The notes beneath the pieces are model-generated. The model made no database searches. It saw only the letters and a program-made list of their open reading frames with translations, and was not told the origin of the DNA. Both the position numbers and the translations under genes were made by a program. Positions 46,264 to 56,258 of a stretch of 64,000 bases of DNA are shown piece by piece. Positions within the stretch are counted from its first letter, which is position 1, and each line of letters opens with the position of its first letter. The stretch is from Pseudomonadota bacterium (GTDB lineage: Bacteria > Pseudomonadota > Gammaproteobacteria > Burkholderiales > Burkholderiaceae_C). The stretch lies in NCBI GenBank assembly GCA_020161775.1, contig JAIUOW010000019.1, forward strand, positions 1 through 64,000, in the 5' to 3' direction.

Positions 46264-46875
46264 TCAGGGGGCCGGTACTGGCAGCGGCTTGGCGGGCGGC
46301 TTGGTCCGCTCCAGCCTGCGCTTTTCGAGCCTTTCCTTGCGTGCGCGGGCTTCCTCAAGTTTGTCCTGGCGCTTGCGGACTGCCGCGGCATCTGGAACAG
46401 GCTGGGCAGCTGGCGGTGCAGCTTGCTCCGTTGGCACCGGCACACCCGCTGGCGCTGCTGCGGCAGCCTTTCGTGCACCGCGCTCCTGCCGCGCGGCTGC
46501 GTCCTCCAGCGCACGGGCACGCTGCTGTGCGGCACGCAGCTGGTTTTCGGCGGAAGACCGCTCGTCCAGGCGCTGTCGCTGGGCCGCGCCTTTGCGCAGG
46601 CGCTCGTCGTCGTTGAGCGAAATTTCCTGGCGGCGCAGGTCGGCCAGCGTCTCGCGGCGGACGGCCTTGGCCTCATTGACACAGTCGTTGACGGCAAAGC
46701 GCGCGTAACAGGCTGCCTCGGCCTGCGAATACCGGGCATCGGCCGCCTGGCGCTCGGCGGCAATGCGCGCACGCTCCCGGTCCATTTGCTGTTGCGCACT
46801 GTCCTGCGCCCAAGCCGGGACAGCGCCAGCACAGGCAGCCACCCACAAGACAAGGATGCGAAAGCCGGTTTTCAT
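46264..46875 (-). CDS. Periplasmic coiled-coil protein, hypothetical
   Basis: A 203-residue protein with a signal peptide (MKTGFRILVLWVAACAGAVPAWA) and a mature part rich in Arg, Ala, Gln and Glu that should be largely coiled coil ('ARIAAERQAADARYSQAEAA', 'AENQLRAAQQRARALEDAAA'). Two cysteines ('CYARFAVNDC') may form a disulfide. A proline-rich C terminus follows. Its ATG overlaps the zapE stop codon (ATGA). I do not recognise a function; an envelope structural or division-linked role is possible from the neighbour only. Confidence 0.8.
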   Translation of the reverse strand: MKTGFRILVLWVAACAGAVPAWAQDSAQQQMDRERARIAAERQAADARYSQAEAACYARFAVNDCVNEAKAVRRETLADLRRQEISLNDDERLRKGAAQRQRLDERSSAENQLRAAQQRARALEDAAARQERGARKAAAAAPAGVPVPTEQAAPPAAQPVPDAAAVRKRQDKLEEARARKERLEKRRLERTKPPAKPLPVPAP

Positions 46876-47972
46876 GTGAGCCGAGTATCGACCACGCGCC
46901 GGTCCAGCGCCAGGAATTCGGCCGACTGCATTTCGTTCAGACGCGAGATGGTGCGGGGAAACTCGTGCGCCAGCGGCCCCTCGGTATAAAGCGCCTCGGG
47001 CGGCACCTGCGCGGACATGATCAGCTTGACGCGGCGGTCGTACAGCACGTCCACCAGCCAGGTGAAGCGGCGCGCCTCCGACGCATTGCGCACAAACATC
47101 TGGGGCACGTCGGACAGCATCACGGTGTGAAACTGGGTCGCGATCTCCAGGTAGTCGTTCTGCGAACGTGGGCCGCCGCACAGCGTCTTGAAATCGAACC
47201 AGACCACGCCCCCGGCCTTGCGGCGAGCGCGGATGTCGCGCGCCTCGATGTGCAGCACCGGGTCTTCGTCGTGGCTTTCGGCCAGCCGGGTGAAGGTTTC
47301 GTCCATCCGGGCATCCGCCTCGGCACCCAGCGGCGTGTGGTAGAGCTTGACCTGCTCCATCGTGCGACGCCGGTAATCGGTGCCGTTGTCCACGTTGATG
47401 ACCTCCAGCCGTTCGTTCAGCAACTGGATGGCCGGCAGGATGCGGTCGCGGTGCAGGCCATTGGGGTACAGGTCGTCGGGACGGAAATTCGACGTGGTGA
47501 CAAAGCCTATGCCGTTGTCGAACATGGCCACCAGCAACCGGTGCAGGATCATTGCGTCGGTGATGTCCGCCACATGGAATTCATCAAAGCACACCAGCCG
47601 GTAGCGCCGCGCCATGCGCTTGCCCAGCTCGTCCAGCGGGTTCACCGTGCCCTGCAGGTCAGCCAGCTCACGGTGCACCTCGCGCATGAACTCGTGAAAG
47701 TGCAGGCGCGTCTTGCGCACGATGGGCACGGCGTTATAGAAGCAATCCATCAGGAAGCTCTTGCCGCGCCCGACGCCGCCGTACATGTATACGCCGCGCG
47801 GGATGGCCGGGCGGTTGATCAGCTTCTTGAAGGCGTTGGAGCGCTGCTCCTTGTAGGCGCCCCACTCTTTCGCGCAACGGTCCAGCGCATCGATGGCGCG
47901 AAGCTGCGCGGGGTCGCTCGTGTACCCCCGCGCAGCCAGTTCGGCATCGTAGATTTCGCGGACCGTCAGCAC
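46872..47972 (-). CDS. zapE: Cell division protein ZapE (AFG1-like ATPase)
   Basis: A 366-residue AAA-type ATPase. Walker A 'YGGVGRGKSFLMD', Walker B 'LVCFDEFHVADI', sensor 'FVTTSNFRPDDLYPNGL' and 'FDFKTLCGGPRSQNDY' are the AFG1/ZapE signatures. In E. coli ZapE modulates the FtsZ ring late in division. It follows lpd by 13 bases, as in many betaproteobacteria. Confidence 0.93.
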   Translation of the reverse strand: MLTVREIYDAELAARGYTSDPAQLRAIDALDRCAKEWGAYKEQRSNAFKKLINRPAIPRGVYMYGGVGRGKSFLMDCFYNAVPIVRKTRLHFHEFMREVHRELADLQGTVNPLDELGKRMARRYRLVCFDEFHVADITDAMILHRLLVAMFDNGIGFVTTSNFRPDDLYPNGLHRDRILPAIQLLNERLEVINVDNGTDYRRRTMEQVKLYHTPLGAEADARMDETFTRLAESHDEDPVLHIEARDIRARRKAGGVVWFDFKTLCGGPRSQNDYLEIATQFHTVMLSDVPQMFVRNASEARRFTWLVDVLYDRRVKLIMSAQVPPEALYTEGPLAHEFPRTISRLNEMQSAEFLALDRRVVDTRLT

Positions 47973-47985
47973 GAAGGTCCGGACT

Positions 47986-49413
47986 TCAGAAGTTCAGCGT
48001 GCGCTTGTCCACGGCCAAAGCCGCTTCCTTCGTCGCTTCCGACAGAGACGGGTGCGCGTGGCAAATGCGTGCGATGTCTTCCGCGCTGGCCTTGAACTCC
48101 ATGGCGACCACGGCTTCGGAGATCAGCTCGCTGGCCATGGGCCCAACGATGTGCACGCCCAGGATCTCGTCCGAGGCGGCGTCGGCCAGGAACTTGACCA
48201 TGCCGGTCGTGTCGCCCAAGGCGCGCGCGCGGCCGTTGGCCAGGAACGGGAAGGTGCCGGCCTTGTACTTCACGCCGTCGGCCTTGAGCTGCTGCTCGGT
48301 TCGGCCCACCCAGGCGATCTCGGGGCTGGTGTAGATCACCCAGGGTATGGTGTTGAAGTTCACGTGCCCATGCTGGCCAGCAATGCGCTCGGCCACGGCC
48401 ACGCCCTCTTCCTCGGCCTTGTGCGCGAGCATCGGGCCACGCACCACGTCACCCACGGCCCATACGCCCGGCAGGTTGGTCTTGCAGTCACCGTCGACCA
48501 CGATCGCACCGCGCTCGTCGAGCTGCAGGCCCACGGCTTCGGCATTCAGGCCGATGGTGTTGGGTGTGCGGCCGATCGACACGATGAGCTTGTCCACGTC
48601 CAGCGTCTGGGCCTCGCCCCTGGCGTTGGTGTAGGCCACGCTGACGCCCTTCTTGCCGTTCTTGATCTCACCGACCTTCACGCCGAGTTCGATCTTCAGG
48701 CCCTGCTTGTCGAAGGCCTTCTTGGCTTCCTTGGCGATCTGCTCGTCCACCGCGCCCAGGAACGTGGGCAGGCCTTCGAGCACGGTCACTTCGGCGCCCA
48801 GGCGACGCCACACCGAGCCCATTTCCAGGCCAATCACGCCGGAGCCGATCAGGCCCAGCTTCTTGGGAACCGCGCCGATGCGCAGCGCGCCGTCGTTGGA
48901 CAACACGTTGACTTCATCAAACGGCACGCCGGGCAGCGCGCGGGCATTGGAGCCGGTGGCCACGATGACCTGCTTGCCGGTCAACGACTCCTCGGCGGCG
49001 CCGGTCACCTTGATCTCGTAGCCACCTTCAATGGCCTTGACGAACGAGCCGCGGCCATGAAAGAAGCTGACCTTGTTCTTCTTGAACAGGTACAGGATGC
49101 CGTCGTTGTTCTGCTTCACGACGGCATCTTTGCGGGCCACCATCTTCGCCACGTCCAAGCCCAGGCCCTTGACCTCGATGCCGTGGTCAGCGAAGTGCTT
49201 GCCGGCATGCTCGTAGTGCTCGGACGATTGCAGCAACGCCTTGGACGGGATGCAGCCCACGTTGGTGCAGGTGCCACCGGGCGCGGGCCCGCCTTTGTCG
49301 TTCTTCCACTCGTCGATGCAGGCCACGTTGAAGCCCAGCTGCGCGGCGCGGATGGCGGCAATGTAGCCGCCGGGACCGCCACCGATGACGATCACGTCGA
49401 ATTGTTTACTCAT
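47986..49413 (-). CDS. lpdA: Dihydrolipoyl dehydrogenase (E3)
   Basis: A 475-residue flavoprotein that reoxidises lipoamide in the 2-oxoglutarate dehydrogenase complex. FAD-binding '[20 protein letters not shown]', redox disulfide '[13 protein letters not shown]', NAD-binding '[16 protein letters not shown]', and the C-terminal His-Glu pair in '[14 protein letters not shown]'. No N-terminal lipoyl domain. The start MSKQFDV at 49413 is preferred over a longer frame. Separated from odhB by a palindromic repeat. Confidence 0.95.
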   Translation of the reverse strand: MSKQFDVIVIGGGPGGYIAAIRAAQLGFNVACIDEWKNDKGGPAPGGTCTNVGCIPSKALLQSSEHYEHAGKHFADHGIEVKGLGLDVAKMVARKDAVVKQNNDGILYLFKKNKVSFFHGRGSFVKAIEGGYEIKVTGAAEESLTGKQVIVATGSNARALPGVPFDEVNVLSNDGALRIGAVPKKLGLIGSGVIGLEMGSVWRRLGAEVTVLEGLPTFLGAVDEQIAKEAKKAFDKQGLKIELGVKVGEIKNGKKGVSVAYTNARGEAQTLDVDKLIVSIGRTPNTIGLNAEAVGLQLDERGAIVVDGDCKTNLPGVWAVGDVVRGPMLAHKAEEEGVAVAERIAGQHGHVNFNTIPWVIYTSPEIAWVGRTEQQLKADGVKYKAGTFPFLANGRARALGDTTGMVKFLADAASDEILGVHIVGPMASELISEAVVAMEFKASAEDIARICHAHPSLSEATKEAALAVDKRTLNF

Positions 49414-49430
49414 GTCGGTATGTCCTGGTT

Positions 49431-49507
49431 TGTCATGCCGGATCTGATCCGGCATCCATGGCGGCGCGGCGCGATGGATTGCGGGTCAAGCCCGCAATGA
49501 CGGTACG
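49431..49507. repeat. Composite palindromic intergenic repeat between lpd and odhB
   Basis: Within 77 bases are two hairpins, TGCCGGAT-ctg-ATCCGGCA (about 49436-49454) and ATTGCGGG-tcaa-CCCGCAAT, both inside an outer inverted pair GTCAT...ATGAC (49432-49436 and 49498-49502) and CCAT...ATGG. This can fold into a multi-branched cruciform. Similar 'TGCCGGATCTGATCCGGCA' plus 'GCGGGTCAAGCCCGC' elements are known as dispersed extragenic palindromes in alpha- and betaproteobacteria. It may attenuate lpd relative to sucA-odhB. Confidence 0.75.
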
Positions 49508-49508
49508 G

Positions 49509-50762
49509 TTAGATATCAAACAACAGGCGTGCGGGATCTTCCAGCGCTTCCTTCATCGCCACCAGGCCCAGCACGGCTTCGCGGCCGTCGATGATGCGGT
49601 GGTCGTAGCTCATCGCCAGGTAGTTGATGGGACGCACCACCACCTGGCCGTTTTCCACCACGGCGCGGTCCTTGGTGGCATGAACGCCCAGGATGGCCGA
49701 CTGCGGCGGGTTGATGATGGGGGTGGACAGCATGGAGCCGAACACGCCACCGTTGCTGATGGAGAAGGTGCCGCCGGTCATCTCCTCGATGCCCAGCTTG
49801 CCGTCACGGGCCTTGGCGCCGTACTCGGCGATCTTCTTTTCGATGTCGGCAAAGCTCATCTGGTCGGCATTGCGCAGGATGGGCACCACCAGGCCGCGCG
49901 GAGAACCCACTGCAATACCGATATCGAAATAGCCGTGGTAGACGATGTCGTTGCCGTCCACGGAGGCATTGAGCACCGGGTACTTCTTGAGCGCGTGCAC
50001 CGCCGCCTTCACGAAAAAGCTCATGAAGCCAATCTTGACGCCGTGTTCCTTCTCGAACTTTTCCTGGAAGCGCTTGCGCATTTCCATCACGGGCGCCATG
50101 TTGACTTCGTTGAACGTGGTCAGGATGGCATTGGTGGATTGCGACTGCAGCAGGCGCTCTGCCACACGCGCGCGCAGGCGGCTCATGGGCACGCGCTGCT
50201 CGGGGCGGTCGCCCAGATCAGGCGTTGCGGGGCCCGCCACCTGGGGCAGCGCAGCCTTGGGCGCGCCGGTGGGCGCGGCCACAGGGGCGGTCGAGGGCTT
50301 GGCGCCACCGGCGACTGCACCCAGCACGTCACCCTTGGTCACGCGGCCATCCTTGCCGGTGCCGGCCACAGAGCCGGCAGGCAGGTTGTTGTCGGCCATG
50401 AGCTTCGCGGCAGCGGGCATGGCCACGCCAGCCTTGGAGCCACCTGCAACCGCAGCGGCGGCAGGCGCTGCCGCAGCCGGGGCAGCAGCGGCCGGTGCGG
50501 GCGCGGCAGCGGCACCCTTGCCTTCGGTGTCAATGCGGGCAATCAGCTGCTCGGCCACCACGGTGCCGCCATCGGCCACCAGGATCTCGGCCAGCACACC
50601 GGCTGCCGGTGCCGGCACTTCGAGCACCACCTTGTCGGTCTCGATTTCGATCAGGATTTCATCGACGGCCACTGCCTCGCCGGCCTTCTTCTTCCACTGC
50701 AACATCGTCGCTTCGGCAACTGATTCGGACAGCTGCGGGACTTTCACTTCTACGATAGCCAT
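49509..50762 (-). CDS. odhB: 2-oxoglutarate dehydrogenase E2, dihydrolipoamide succinyltransferase
   Basis: A 417-residue acyltransferase. The lipoyl domain (1-78) has the modified Lys in '[11 protein letters not shown]'. An Ala/Pro linker leads to the E3-binding domain ('[20 protein letters not shown]', about 115-150), and the catalytic domain ends with '[12 protein letters not shown]' containing the catalytic His. It lies 19 bases after sucA. Confidence 0.95.
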   Translation of the reverse strand: MAIVEVKVPQLSESVAEATMLQWKKKAGEAVAVDEILIEIETDKVVLEVPAPAAGVLAEILVADGGTVVAEQLIARIDTEGKGAAAAPAPAAAAPAAAAPAAAAVAGGSKAGVAMPAAAKLMADNNLPAGSVAGTGKDGRVTKGDVLGAVAGGAKPSTAPVAAPTGAPKAALPQVAGPATPDLGDRPEQRVPMSRLRARVAERLLQSQSTNAILTTFNEVNMAPVMEMRKRFQEKFEKEHGVKIGFMSFFVKAAVHALKKYPVLNASVDGNDIVYHGYFDIGIAVGSPRGLVVPILRNADQMSFADIEKKIAEYGAKARDGKLGIEEMTGGTFSISNGGVFGSMLSTPIINPPQSAILGVHATKDRAVVENGQVVVRPINYLAMSYDHRIIDGREAVLGLVAMKEALEDPARLLFDI

Positions 50763-50781
50763 TTTGAATTTTTCCTAAAAC

Positions 50782-53676
50782 TTATTTCGTGAGGACGAAG
50801 CCCTTGAGCTTGGCAAACGCGCCATCCACCAGCGCCTTTTGCTGCTCCTGGTGCAGGTGCGAATAACCTACGGCAGGCGATGCGGAAGCCGCTCGGCCGG
50901 AATAGCCGAGTTTTTGCCCGTCAAGCATGTTCTCGTGGATGTAGTGCTGCACGAAGAACCAGGCGCCCTGGTTTTGCGGCTCGTCCTGGCACCACACGAT
51001 GTCGGTCGCGTTGGGGTATTTCTTGAGCTCGGCGGCAAAGGCCTTGTGCGGGAACGGGTAGAGCTGCTCAACGCGCAGGATCGCGACGTCGTCAGCCTCC
51101 TTCTCGTCACGCTTCTTGGCCAGGTCGTAATACACCTTGCCCGAGCAGGCGATCACGCGCTTGACCTTGTCGGCCTTCTTGTTGACCTCTTCCTTGTGCT
51201 CGGGGATCACCGTCTGGAAAGTGCCCTTGGTGAACTCGGACAGCGGCGAGGTCGCATCCTTGTTACGCAACAGCGACTTCGGCGTCATGATGACCAGCGG
51301 CTTGCGCAGGTTGCGCACCATCTGGCGGCGCAGCAGGTGGAAGATCTGGCTGGCCGTGGTGGGCTGGACCACCTGCATGTTGGTGTCGGCGCTCAGCTGC
51401 ATGAAGCGCTCCAGGCGGGCCGAGCTGTGCTCGGGGCCCTGCCCTTCGTAACCATGCGGCAGCATCAGCGTGATGCCGTTGACGCGGCCCCACTTGACCT
51501 CGCCCGAGGCAATGAACTGGTCGATCACGACCTGCGCGCCGTTGGCGAAATCACCGAACTGCGCTTCCCAGATGACCAGGGTGTTCGGGTCATTGGAGGC
51601 ATAGCCGTACTCGAAACCCAGCACGGCTTCTTCGGACAGGATGGAGTCGATCACGACGAACGGGGCCTGGTTGTCGGCCACGTTGCACAAGGGCGTGTAG
51701 GTGCCTTCGTCGAATTTCTCGCGCTTCTGGTCGTGCAGCACGGCGTGGCGGTGCGTGAACGTGCCGCGCCCGCAGTCTTCGCCGGACAGGCGCACGGGGT
51801 AGCCACTGGCCACCAGCGAGGCAAACGCCATGTGCTCGCCCATGCCCCAGTCCACGTTGACCTCGCCACGGCCCATGGCGGCACGGTCGTCCAGCACCTT
51901 CTTGACCAGCGGGTGCGGCGTGAAATTGGCGGGCACCGTGGTGATCTTCTCGGCCAGGCGCTTCCACTCGGCCAGCGGGATCGCCGTGTCGGCCGCGTCG
52001 GTCCATTTCTTGTTGAGGTACGGGCTCCAGTCCACCGCGTACTTGCTCTTGAAGTTGGTGAGCACCGGATCGACCGTGTGCTTGCCGGCGTCCATGGCGG
52101 CGCGGTAGGCCTTGACCATGTCATCACCCAGCGTGTCGCCCAGGCCCTGCGCCGCCAGCTTGTCGGCATACAGCTTGCGCGTGCCGGGGTGGGCACCGAT
52201 CTTCTTGTACATCAGCGGCTGGGTCAGCGCAGGCGTGTCCTGCTCGTTGTGGCCCAGCTTGCGGAAGCAGACGATGTCCAGCACCACATCCTTCTGGAAT
52301 TCCATGCGGTATTCCAGCGCGAGCTGGGTGGCCAGCACAACGGCCTCCGGGTCGTCGCCGTTCACGTGCAGCACCGGGGCCTCGATCATCTTGACAACGT
52401 CGGTGCAATACAGCGTCGAGCGCGTGTCGCGCGGGTCGCTGGTGGTGAAGCCGATCTGGTTGTTGATGACGATGTGCACCGTGCCGCCGGTGGTGTAGCC
52501 ACGCGTTTCGGCCAGCGCCAGCGTTTCCTGTACCACGCCCTGGCCGGCAATGGCGGCATCGCCATGCACCAGCACCGGCAGCACCTGCAGGCCCTTCGGG
52601 TCGCCGCGACGGTCCATGCGCGCGCGCACGGAACCTTCCACCACCGGGTTGACGATCTCAAGGTGCGATGGGTTGAACGCCAGGCTCAGGTGAACCGGGC
52701 CGCCGGGCGTGGTCACGTCCGAGCTGAAGCCCTGGTGGTACTTCACGTCACCGGCGGGCAGGTCTTCCTTGGCGGTGTGGTCAAACTCGGCAAACAGGTC
52801 GGCGGGCATCTTGCCCAGCGAATTGACCAGCACGTTCAGGCGGCCGCGGTGGGCCATGCCGATCACGATTTCCTGCACGCCCTTGGCGCCTGCCTGCTGG
52901 ATCAGCTCGTCCATGGCGGCGATGAAGCTTTCACCGCCTTCCAGCGAAAAGCGCTTTTGCCCCACGTACTTGGTGTGCAGGAAGCGCTCCAGGCCCTCGG
53001 CCGCGGTCAGGCGGTCCAGGATGTGCTTTTTCTTGTCGGCGTTGAAATGGGGCTTGCTGCGGATGGACTCCAGCTTCTGCTGCCACCAGCGCTTCTGGTT
53101 CTGGTCCGTGATGTAGTTGCACTCGGACCCAATGGTGCCGCAGTAGGTTTCGCGCAGCGCATTGATGAGCTCGCGCAGCGACATGGAGTCCTTGCCGAAG
53201 AACGTGTTGCTGGTGTTGAACACGGTTTCCTGGTCGGCGTCGCTGAAGCCGTAAAACGAGGCTTCCAGCTCGGGAATGTGGGCGCGCTCGGTGCGCTTGA
53301 GCGGGTCAAGGTCTGCCCAGCGAGCGCCGACGTTGCGGTAGGCGGCAATGAGCTGCTGGACCGCGGTACGCTTGCGGCCCATTTCGGAGTCCGCGCCGCT
53401 GGCCAACACGACCTTGGTGCCGCCCTGCTTGGCGCGCTCGGCGAACGCATTGATGACCGGCATGTGCGGCACATCCTTGGCGTTGCTGCCGTCCACCGCG
53501 GGCACATGTTGCAGCGCGTCGAAATAGTCGCGCCAGTTGTCGGGCACGCTGCCAGGGTTGGCCAGGTAGTTTTCGTACATCTCTTCGACATAGGGCGCGT
53601 TGCCGCCGAAGAGGTAGGAGTTGCCTTGATAGGCAGTGTAGACAGACGCCGTCTGTGGCGTCGATTGATCGCTCAT
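50782..53676 (-). CDS. sucA: 2-oxoglutarate dehydrogenase E1
   Basis: A 964-residue thiamine diphosphate enzyme that decarboxylates 2-oxoglutarate in the TCA cycle. The N-terminal 'NSYLFGGNAPYVEEMYENYL' helps tether E2/E3. 'GMAHRGRLNVLVNSLGK', ThDP/Mg motif 'VHGDAAIAGQG...N' and 'GEDCGRGTFTHRHAV' are intact. GGAGG lies about ten bases upstream of the ATG, just below a perfect small hairpin. First gene of sucA-odhB-lpd. Confidence 0.96.
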   Translation of the reverse strand: MSDQSTPQTASVYTAYQGNSYLFGGNAPYVEEMYENYLANPGSVPDNWRDYFDALQHVPAVDGSNAKDVPHMPVINAFAERAKQGGTKVVLASGADSEMGRKRTAVQQLIAAYRNVGARWADLDPLKRTERAHIPELEASFYGFSDADQETVFNTSNTFFGKDSMSLRELINALRETYCGTIGSECNYITDQNQKRWWQQKLESIRSKPHFNADKKKHILDRLTAAEGLERFLHTKYVGQKRFSLEGGESFIAAMDELIQQAGAKGVQEIVIGMAHRGRLNVLVNSLGKMPADLFAEFDHTAKEDLPAGDVKYHQGFSSDVTTPGGPVHLSLAFNPSHLEIVNPVVEGSVRARMDRRGDPKGLQVLPVLVHGDAAIAGQGVVQETLALAETRGYTTGGTVHIVINNQIGFTTSDPRDTRSTLYCTDVVKMIEAPVLHVNGDDPEAVVLATQLALEYRMEFQKDVVLDIVCFRKLGHNEQDTPALTQPLMYKKIGAHPGTRKLYADKLAAQGLGDTLGDDMVKAYRAAMDAGKHTVDPVLTNFKSKYAVDWSPYLNKKWTDAADTAIPLAEWKRLAEKITTVPANFTPHPLVKKVLDDRAAMGRGEVNVDWGMGEHMAFASLVASGYPVRLSGEDCGRGTFTHRHAVLHDQKREKFDEGTYTPLCNVADNQAPFVVIDSILSEEAVLGFEYGYASNDPNTLVIWEAQFGDFANGAQVVIDQFIASGEVKWGRVNGITLMLPHGYEGQGPEHSSARLERFMQLSADTNMQVVQPTTASQIFHLLRRQMVRNLRKPLVIMTPKSLLRNKDATSPLSEFTKGTFQTVIPEHKEEVNKKADKVKRVIACSGKVYYDLAKKRDEKEADDVAILRVEQLYPFPHKAFAAELKKYPNATDIVWCQDEPQNQGAWFFVQHYIHENMLDGQKLGYSGRAASASPAVGYSHLHQEQQKALVDGAFAKLKGFVLTK

Positions 53677-53691
53677 ATTCCGCTGACCTCC

Positions 53692-53708
53692 GTTTCCCTG
53701 AGGGAAAC
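53692..53708 (-). promoter_or_regulatory. Hairpin in the sucA leader
   Basis: GTTTCCC-tga-GGGAAAC forms a perfect seven-pair stem with a three-base loop, ending immediately upstream of the sucA Shine-Dalgarno (complement of ACCTCC at 53686-53691). It could limit or protect ribosome loading. No further regulatory logic can be seen. Confidence 0.4.
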
Positions 53709-53851
53709 ATTAGCTGGTTAAGAAAACCTTCCGCGACACGGCTGGACCGGTTGGCGGATGCGACTGTGGCTGGAAGGGGCCTAGTACAGGCGTGATTGTG
53801 CCACCGATTCGCGGCATTCACCGGACCGGGACAGCAGCAATGCAAACTTTT

Positions 53852-55564
53852 TCAGGCCAGCCCTGGATTGCCTGCCATGCCTGGCAGCTCGGGGTTGTTG
53901 AGCTTCAGGGGCTTGACCACGGGGTTGGCCTTGAGCCAGGTCTCCACCACGTCCCAGACGGGCGGCCCGGCGTTCTTGCTGGCTTCGTTCACGGGCGCCC
54001 AGCCTGCGACCTTGTAGGTTTTGCCGGCTTCAATGGGCTGGCCGTTCAGCCGCATGTTCTGGATGCGGTTGCCCATGCGGGCCGTGGCATCGCAGGTGTA
54101 GCTCATGCCGCCCACGCGCACCATGTCACCGCCTTGCTGGTAATACGGATCGGGGTTGAACAGGTTGTCAGCCACGTCTTCCAGCACGGTCTTGATCGTC
54201 TCTCCGCTCATGTCGGTCAGCGTGGTCCAGGGGTAGGTGATGGCCGTCTGGTCCATGACGTGTTCGCGCGTAATGGCCTGGCCCGGCAGCAGCGACGTGC
54301 CCCAGCGAAAGCCGGGCGAGAACGCGATCTGGGCACCGCGCACGTCCATCATGGCGTTGAGCACCAGCTGGTCAAACGTGCCATTGAAGTTGCCGCGCCG
54401 GTACAGCAGGCCTTCGGTGGTAGCGAGCTTTTCCTCAAGCTTGCCCTTGTACGGCGCGCGCACCCTGTCGATCAGCGCGGCCATCTCGCGGTCCGCTGGC
54501 AGCAGGTTGGCAAACACGGGCAGCAGGCGGTAGCTGAAGCCCGCGACCTTGCCGCTTTTCACATCGAGGTCCAGCACGCCCAGGAATTTTCCATTGCTGC
54601 CTGCGTTGGTCACCACGGTCTGGCCGCCGGGGTTCTTCACCACCACGGGCACCGGAACGCCATCATGCGTATGGCCACCCAGGATGGCGTCGATGCCCGA
54701 CACGCGCGACGCCAGCTTCAGGTCCACGTCCATGCCGTTGTGGCTGAGCAGCACGACGGCCTGCGCACCCTTGGCACGGGCCTCGTTCACCACGTCCTGC
54801 ATTTCCTTTTCCTGGATGCCGAACGTCCAGTTGGGCACCAGCCAGGAAGGGTTGGCGATCGGCGTGTACGGAAAGGCCTGCCCCACGATGGCCACCGGCA
54901 CACCATTCATCTCGCGAATCACATAGGGCTTGAAGACCGGGTCTTCGAAGTCTTTGGTCTTGACGTTCTGCGCGATGAAGTCGATCTTGCCCAGGCCCTT
55001 GTCCACCAGTTCCTTTACGCGCGATTCGCCGTAGGTGAATTCCCAATGCGCGGTCATCACGTCCACGCCCAGCAGCCTGCAGGCGTCCACCATGTCCTGG
55101 CCCTGGGTCCACAGTGCCGTGGCGCTGCCTTGCCAGGTATCGCCACCGTCCAGCAGCAAGGCGCCGGGGCGCGACGCCTTGAGGTTCTTCACCAGCGCGG
55201 CCAGGTGTGCAAAGCCGCCCACCTTGCCGTACTGCCGCGCCGCCCGCTCGAAGTCAAGAAAGGTGAAGGCATGCGCCTCGGGTGAGCCCGCCTTGATGGC
55301 GGCGGCCTTCAGCAGGTGTTCACCCACCAGGTGTGGCAGCTGGCCGCGCATGCTGCCCACGCCCAGGTTGACCGATGGCTCGCGGAAGTACATGGGCAGC
55401 AGCTGCGCATGGCAGTCTGTCATGTGCAGCAGGTGCACATTGCCCGTGCGCGGCAGGTTGTAGAGCTGGGCGGCCTGCTGGGCGGACGCGTCACGGGCCA
55501 GCGGGAAACCCGAGGCCATGGCCGCCGCCAGCACGCTCGCGAATTCGCGGCGGCTGAGGTTCAT
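53852..55564 (-). CDS. soxB: Thiosulfohydrolase SoxB
   Basis: A 570-residue periplasmic dimanganese enzyme that hydrolyses the sulfone group from SoxY-bound thiosulfate to release sulfate. A Tat signal opens the protein ('SRREFASVLAAAMASGFPLA'). 5'-nucleotidase-type metal motifs are 'HLLHMTDCHAQLLP', 'LDGGDTWQG', 'VLLSHNGMDVD' and 'ILGGHTHDGVP'. Final gene of the sox cluster; 175 bases separate it from the sucA start. Confidence 0.95.
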   Translation of the reverse strand: MNLSRREFASVLAAAMASGFPLARDASAQQAAQLYNLPRTGNVHLLHMTDCHAQLLPMYFREPSVNLGVGSMRGQLPHLVGEHLLKAAAIKAGSPEAHAFTFLDFERAARQYGKVGGFAHLAALVKNLKASRPGALLLDGGDTWQGSATALWTQGQDMVDACRLLGVDVMTAHWEFTYGESRVKELVDKGLGKIDFIAQNVKTKDFEDPVFKPYVIREMNGVPVAIVGQAFPYTPIANPSWLVPNWTFGIQEKEMQDVVNEARAKGAQAVVLLSHNGMDVDLKLASRVSGIDAILGGHTHDGVPVPVVVKNPGGQTVVTNAGSNGKFLGVLDLDVKSGKVAGFSYRLLPVFANLLPADREMAALIDRVRAPYKGKLEEKLATTEGLLYRRGNFNGTFDQLVLNAMMDVRGAQIAFSPGFRWGTSLLPGQAITREHVMDQTAITYPWTTLTDMSGETIKTVLEDVADNLFNPDPYYQQGGDMVRVGGMSYTCDATARMGNRIQNMRLNGQPIEAGKTYKVAGWAPVNEASKNAGPPVWDVVETWLKANPVVKPLKLNNPELPGMAGNPGLA

Positions 55565-55593
55565 GGGTGGTGAGGGCCTGGTGGGCCCTGGCG

Positions 55594-56238
55594 TTACTGG
55601 TTGACGGGGGATTTCGGATCCAGCAGCAGCGCCATCACGTCACGCATCTGCTTTTCCGTCAGGATGCCCGCATGGCCAAACCGCGGCATGCCCGAGCATG
55701 CGTTGTAGGCCTTGGCATTCCACAGCTTGCCCCATGTGTATTCCACGATCGGCTTGCTCGCGGCGGCAGCCGGATCGGTCACGCCGCGGATCTTGCCGTA
55801 GTTGTACAGGCTGGGGCCGATGGAGCCGAACGACAGCTCGGCCTTGCCGATCTGGTGGCAGTTGTAGCAGCTGCCGCCGTTGGCGGAGCCGGGCGCGTCG
55901 GTCCAGGTCATGCCACGGCCGTTCTGGGCGATTTTCTCGCCTTCGGCCCAGTCGCCGATGAACTTGCCGTCGGACGGCATCTTCACGGTCTTGAGGTTGG
56001 CCGCCTCAATGGCCTTGGCCTGCGCCGCGGGCAGGTCCTTGCCTTCGGATTCGGAGCAGGCCTTGTTGGATGCATCCTGGTCCAGCCAGCTCAGCTTGGC
56101 TATGCCCTGCTCGCGAAACGAGGACTTCATCACGCGCTGGGTGGCTTCGTCCACCTGTTGCTGCGTCGGAGCGGCGGCGCAGCCCGCCAGCAGCACGGCC
56201 AGCGCCGTCAGGCCCATGTGTTTGCTTGTCTTGCTCAT
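55594..56238 (-). CDS. soxX: Sulfur oxidation c-type cytochrome SoxX, predicted lipoprotein
   Basis: A 214-residue monohaem cytochrome that with SoxA couples thiosulfate to SoxY. CYNCH at 124-128 binds haem; Met184 in 'CSGMPRF' is the likely distal ligand. The N terminus has a lipobox 'LAVLLAGC' with Cys20, so the protein may be membrane-anchored rather than soluble. The mature N-terminal region (21-110) is longer than minimal SoxX. The start MSKTSKHMGL is preferred over a longer frame. 20 bases after soxA. Confidence 0.92.
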   Translation of the reverse strand: MSKTSKHMGLTALAVLLAGCAAAPTQQQVDEATQRVMKSSFREQGIAKLSWLDQDASNKACSESEGKDLPAAQAKAIEAANLKTVKMPSDGKFIGDWAEGEKIAQNGRGMTWTDAPGSANGGSCYNCHQIGKAELSFGSIGPSLYNYGKIRGVTDPAAAASKPIVEYTWGKLWNAKAYNACSGMPRFGHAGILTEKQMRDVMALLLDPKSPVNQ

Positions 56239-56258
56239 GTCGGTGTCCCTGCTGGTTG

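Noticed and set aside
50839..53721. A plus-strand open frame of 960 codons opposite sucA
   Set aside because: SucA on the minus strand is full length with all motifs. The antisense product is His/Gly/Val-rich low complexity, typical of a reversed GC-rich gene.
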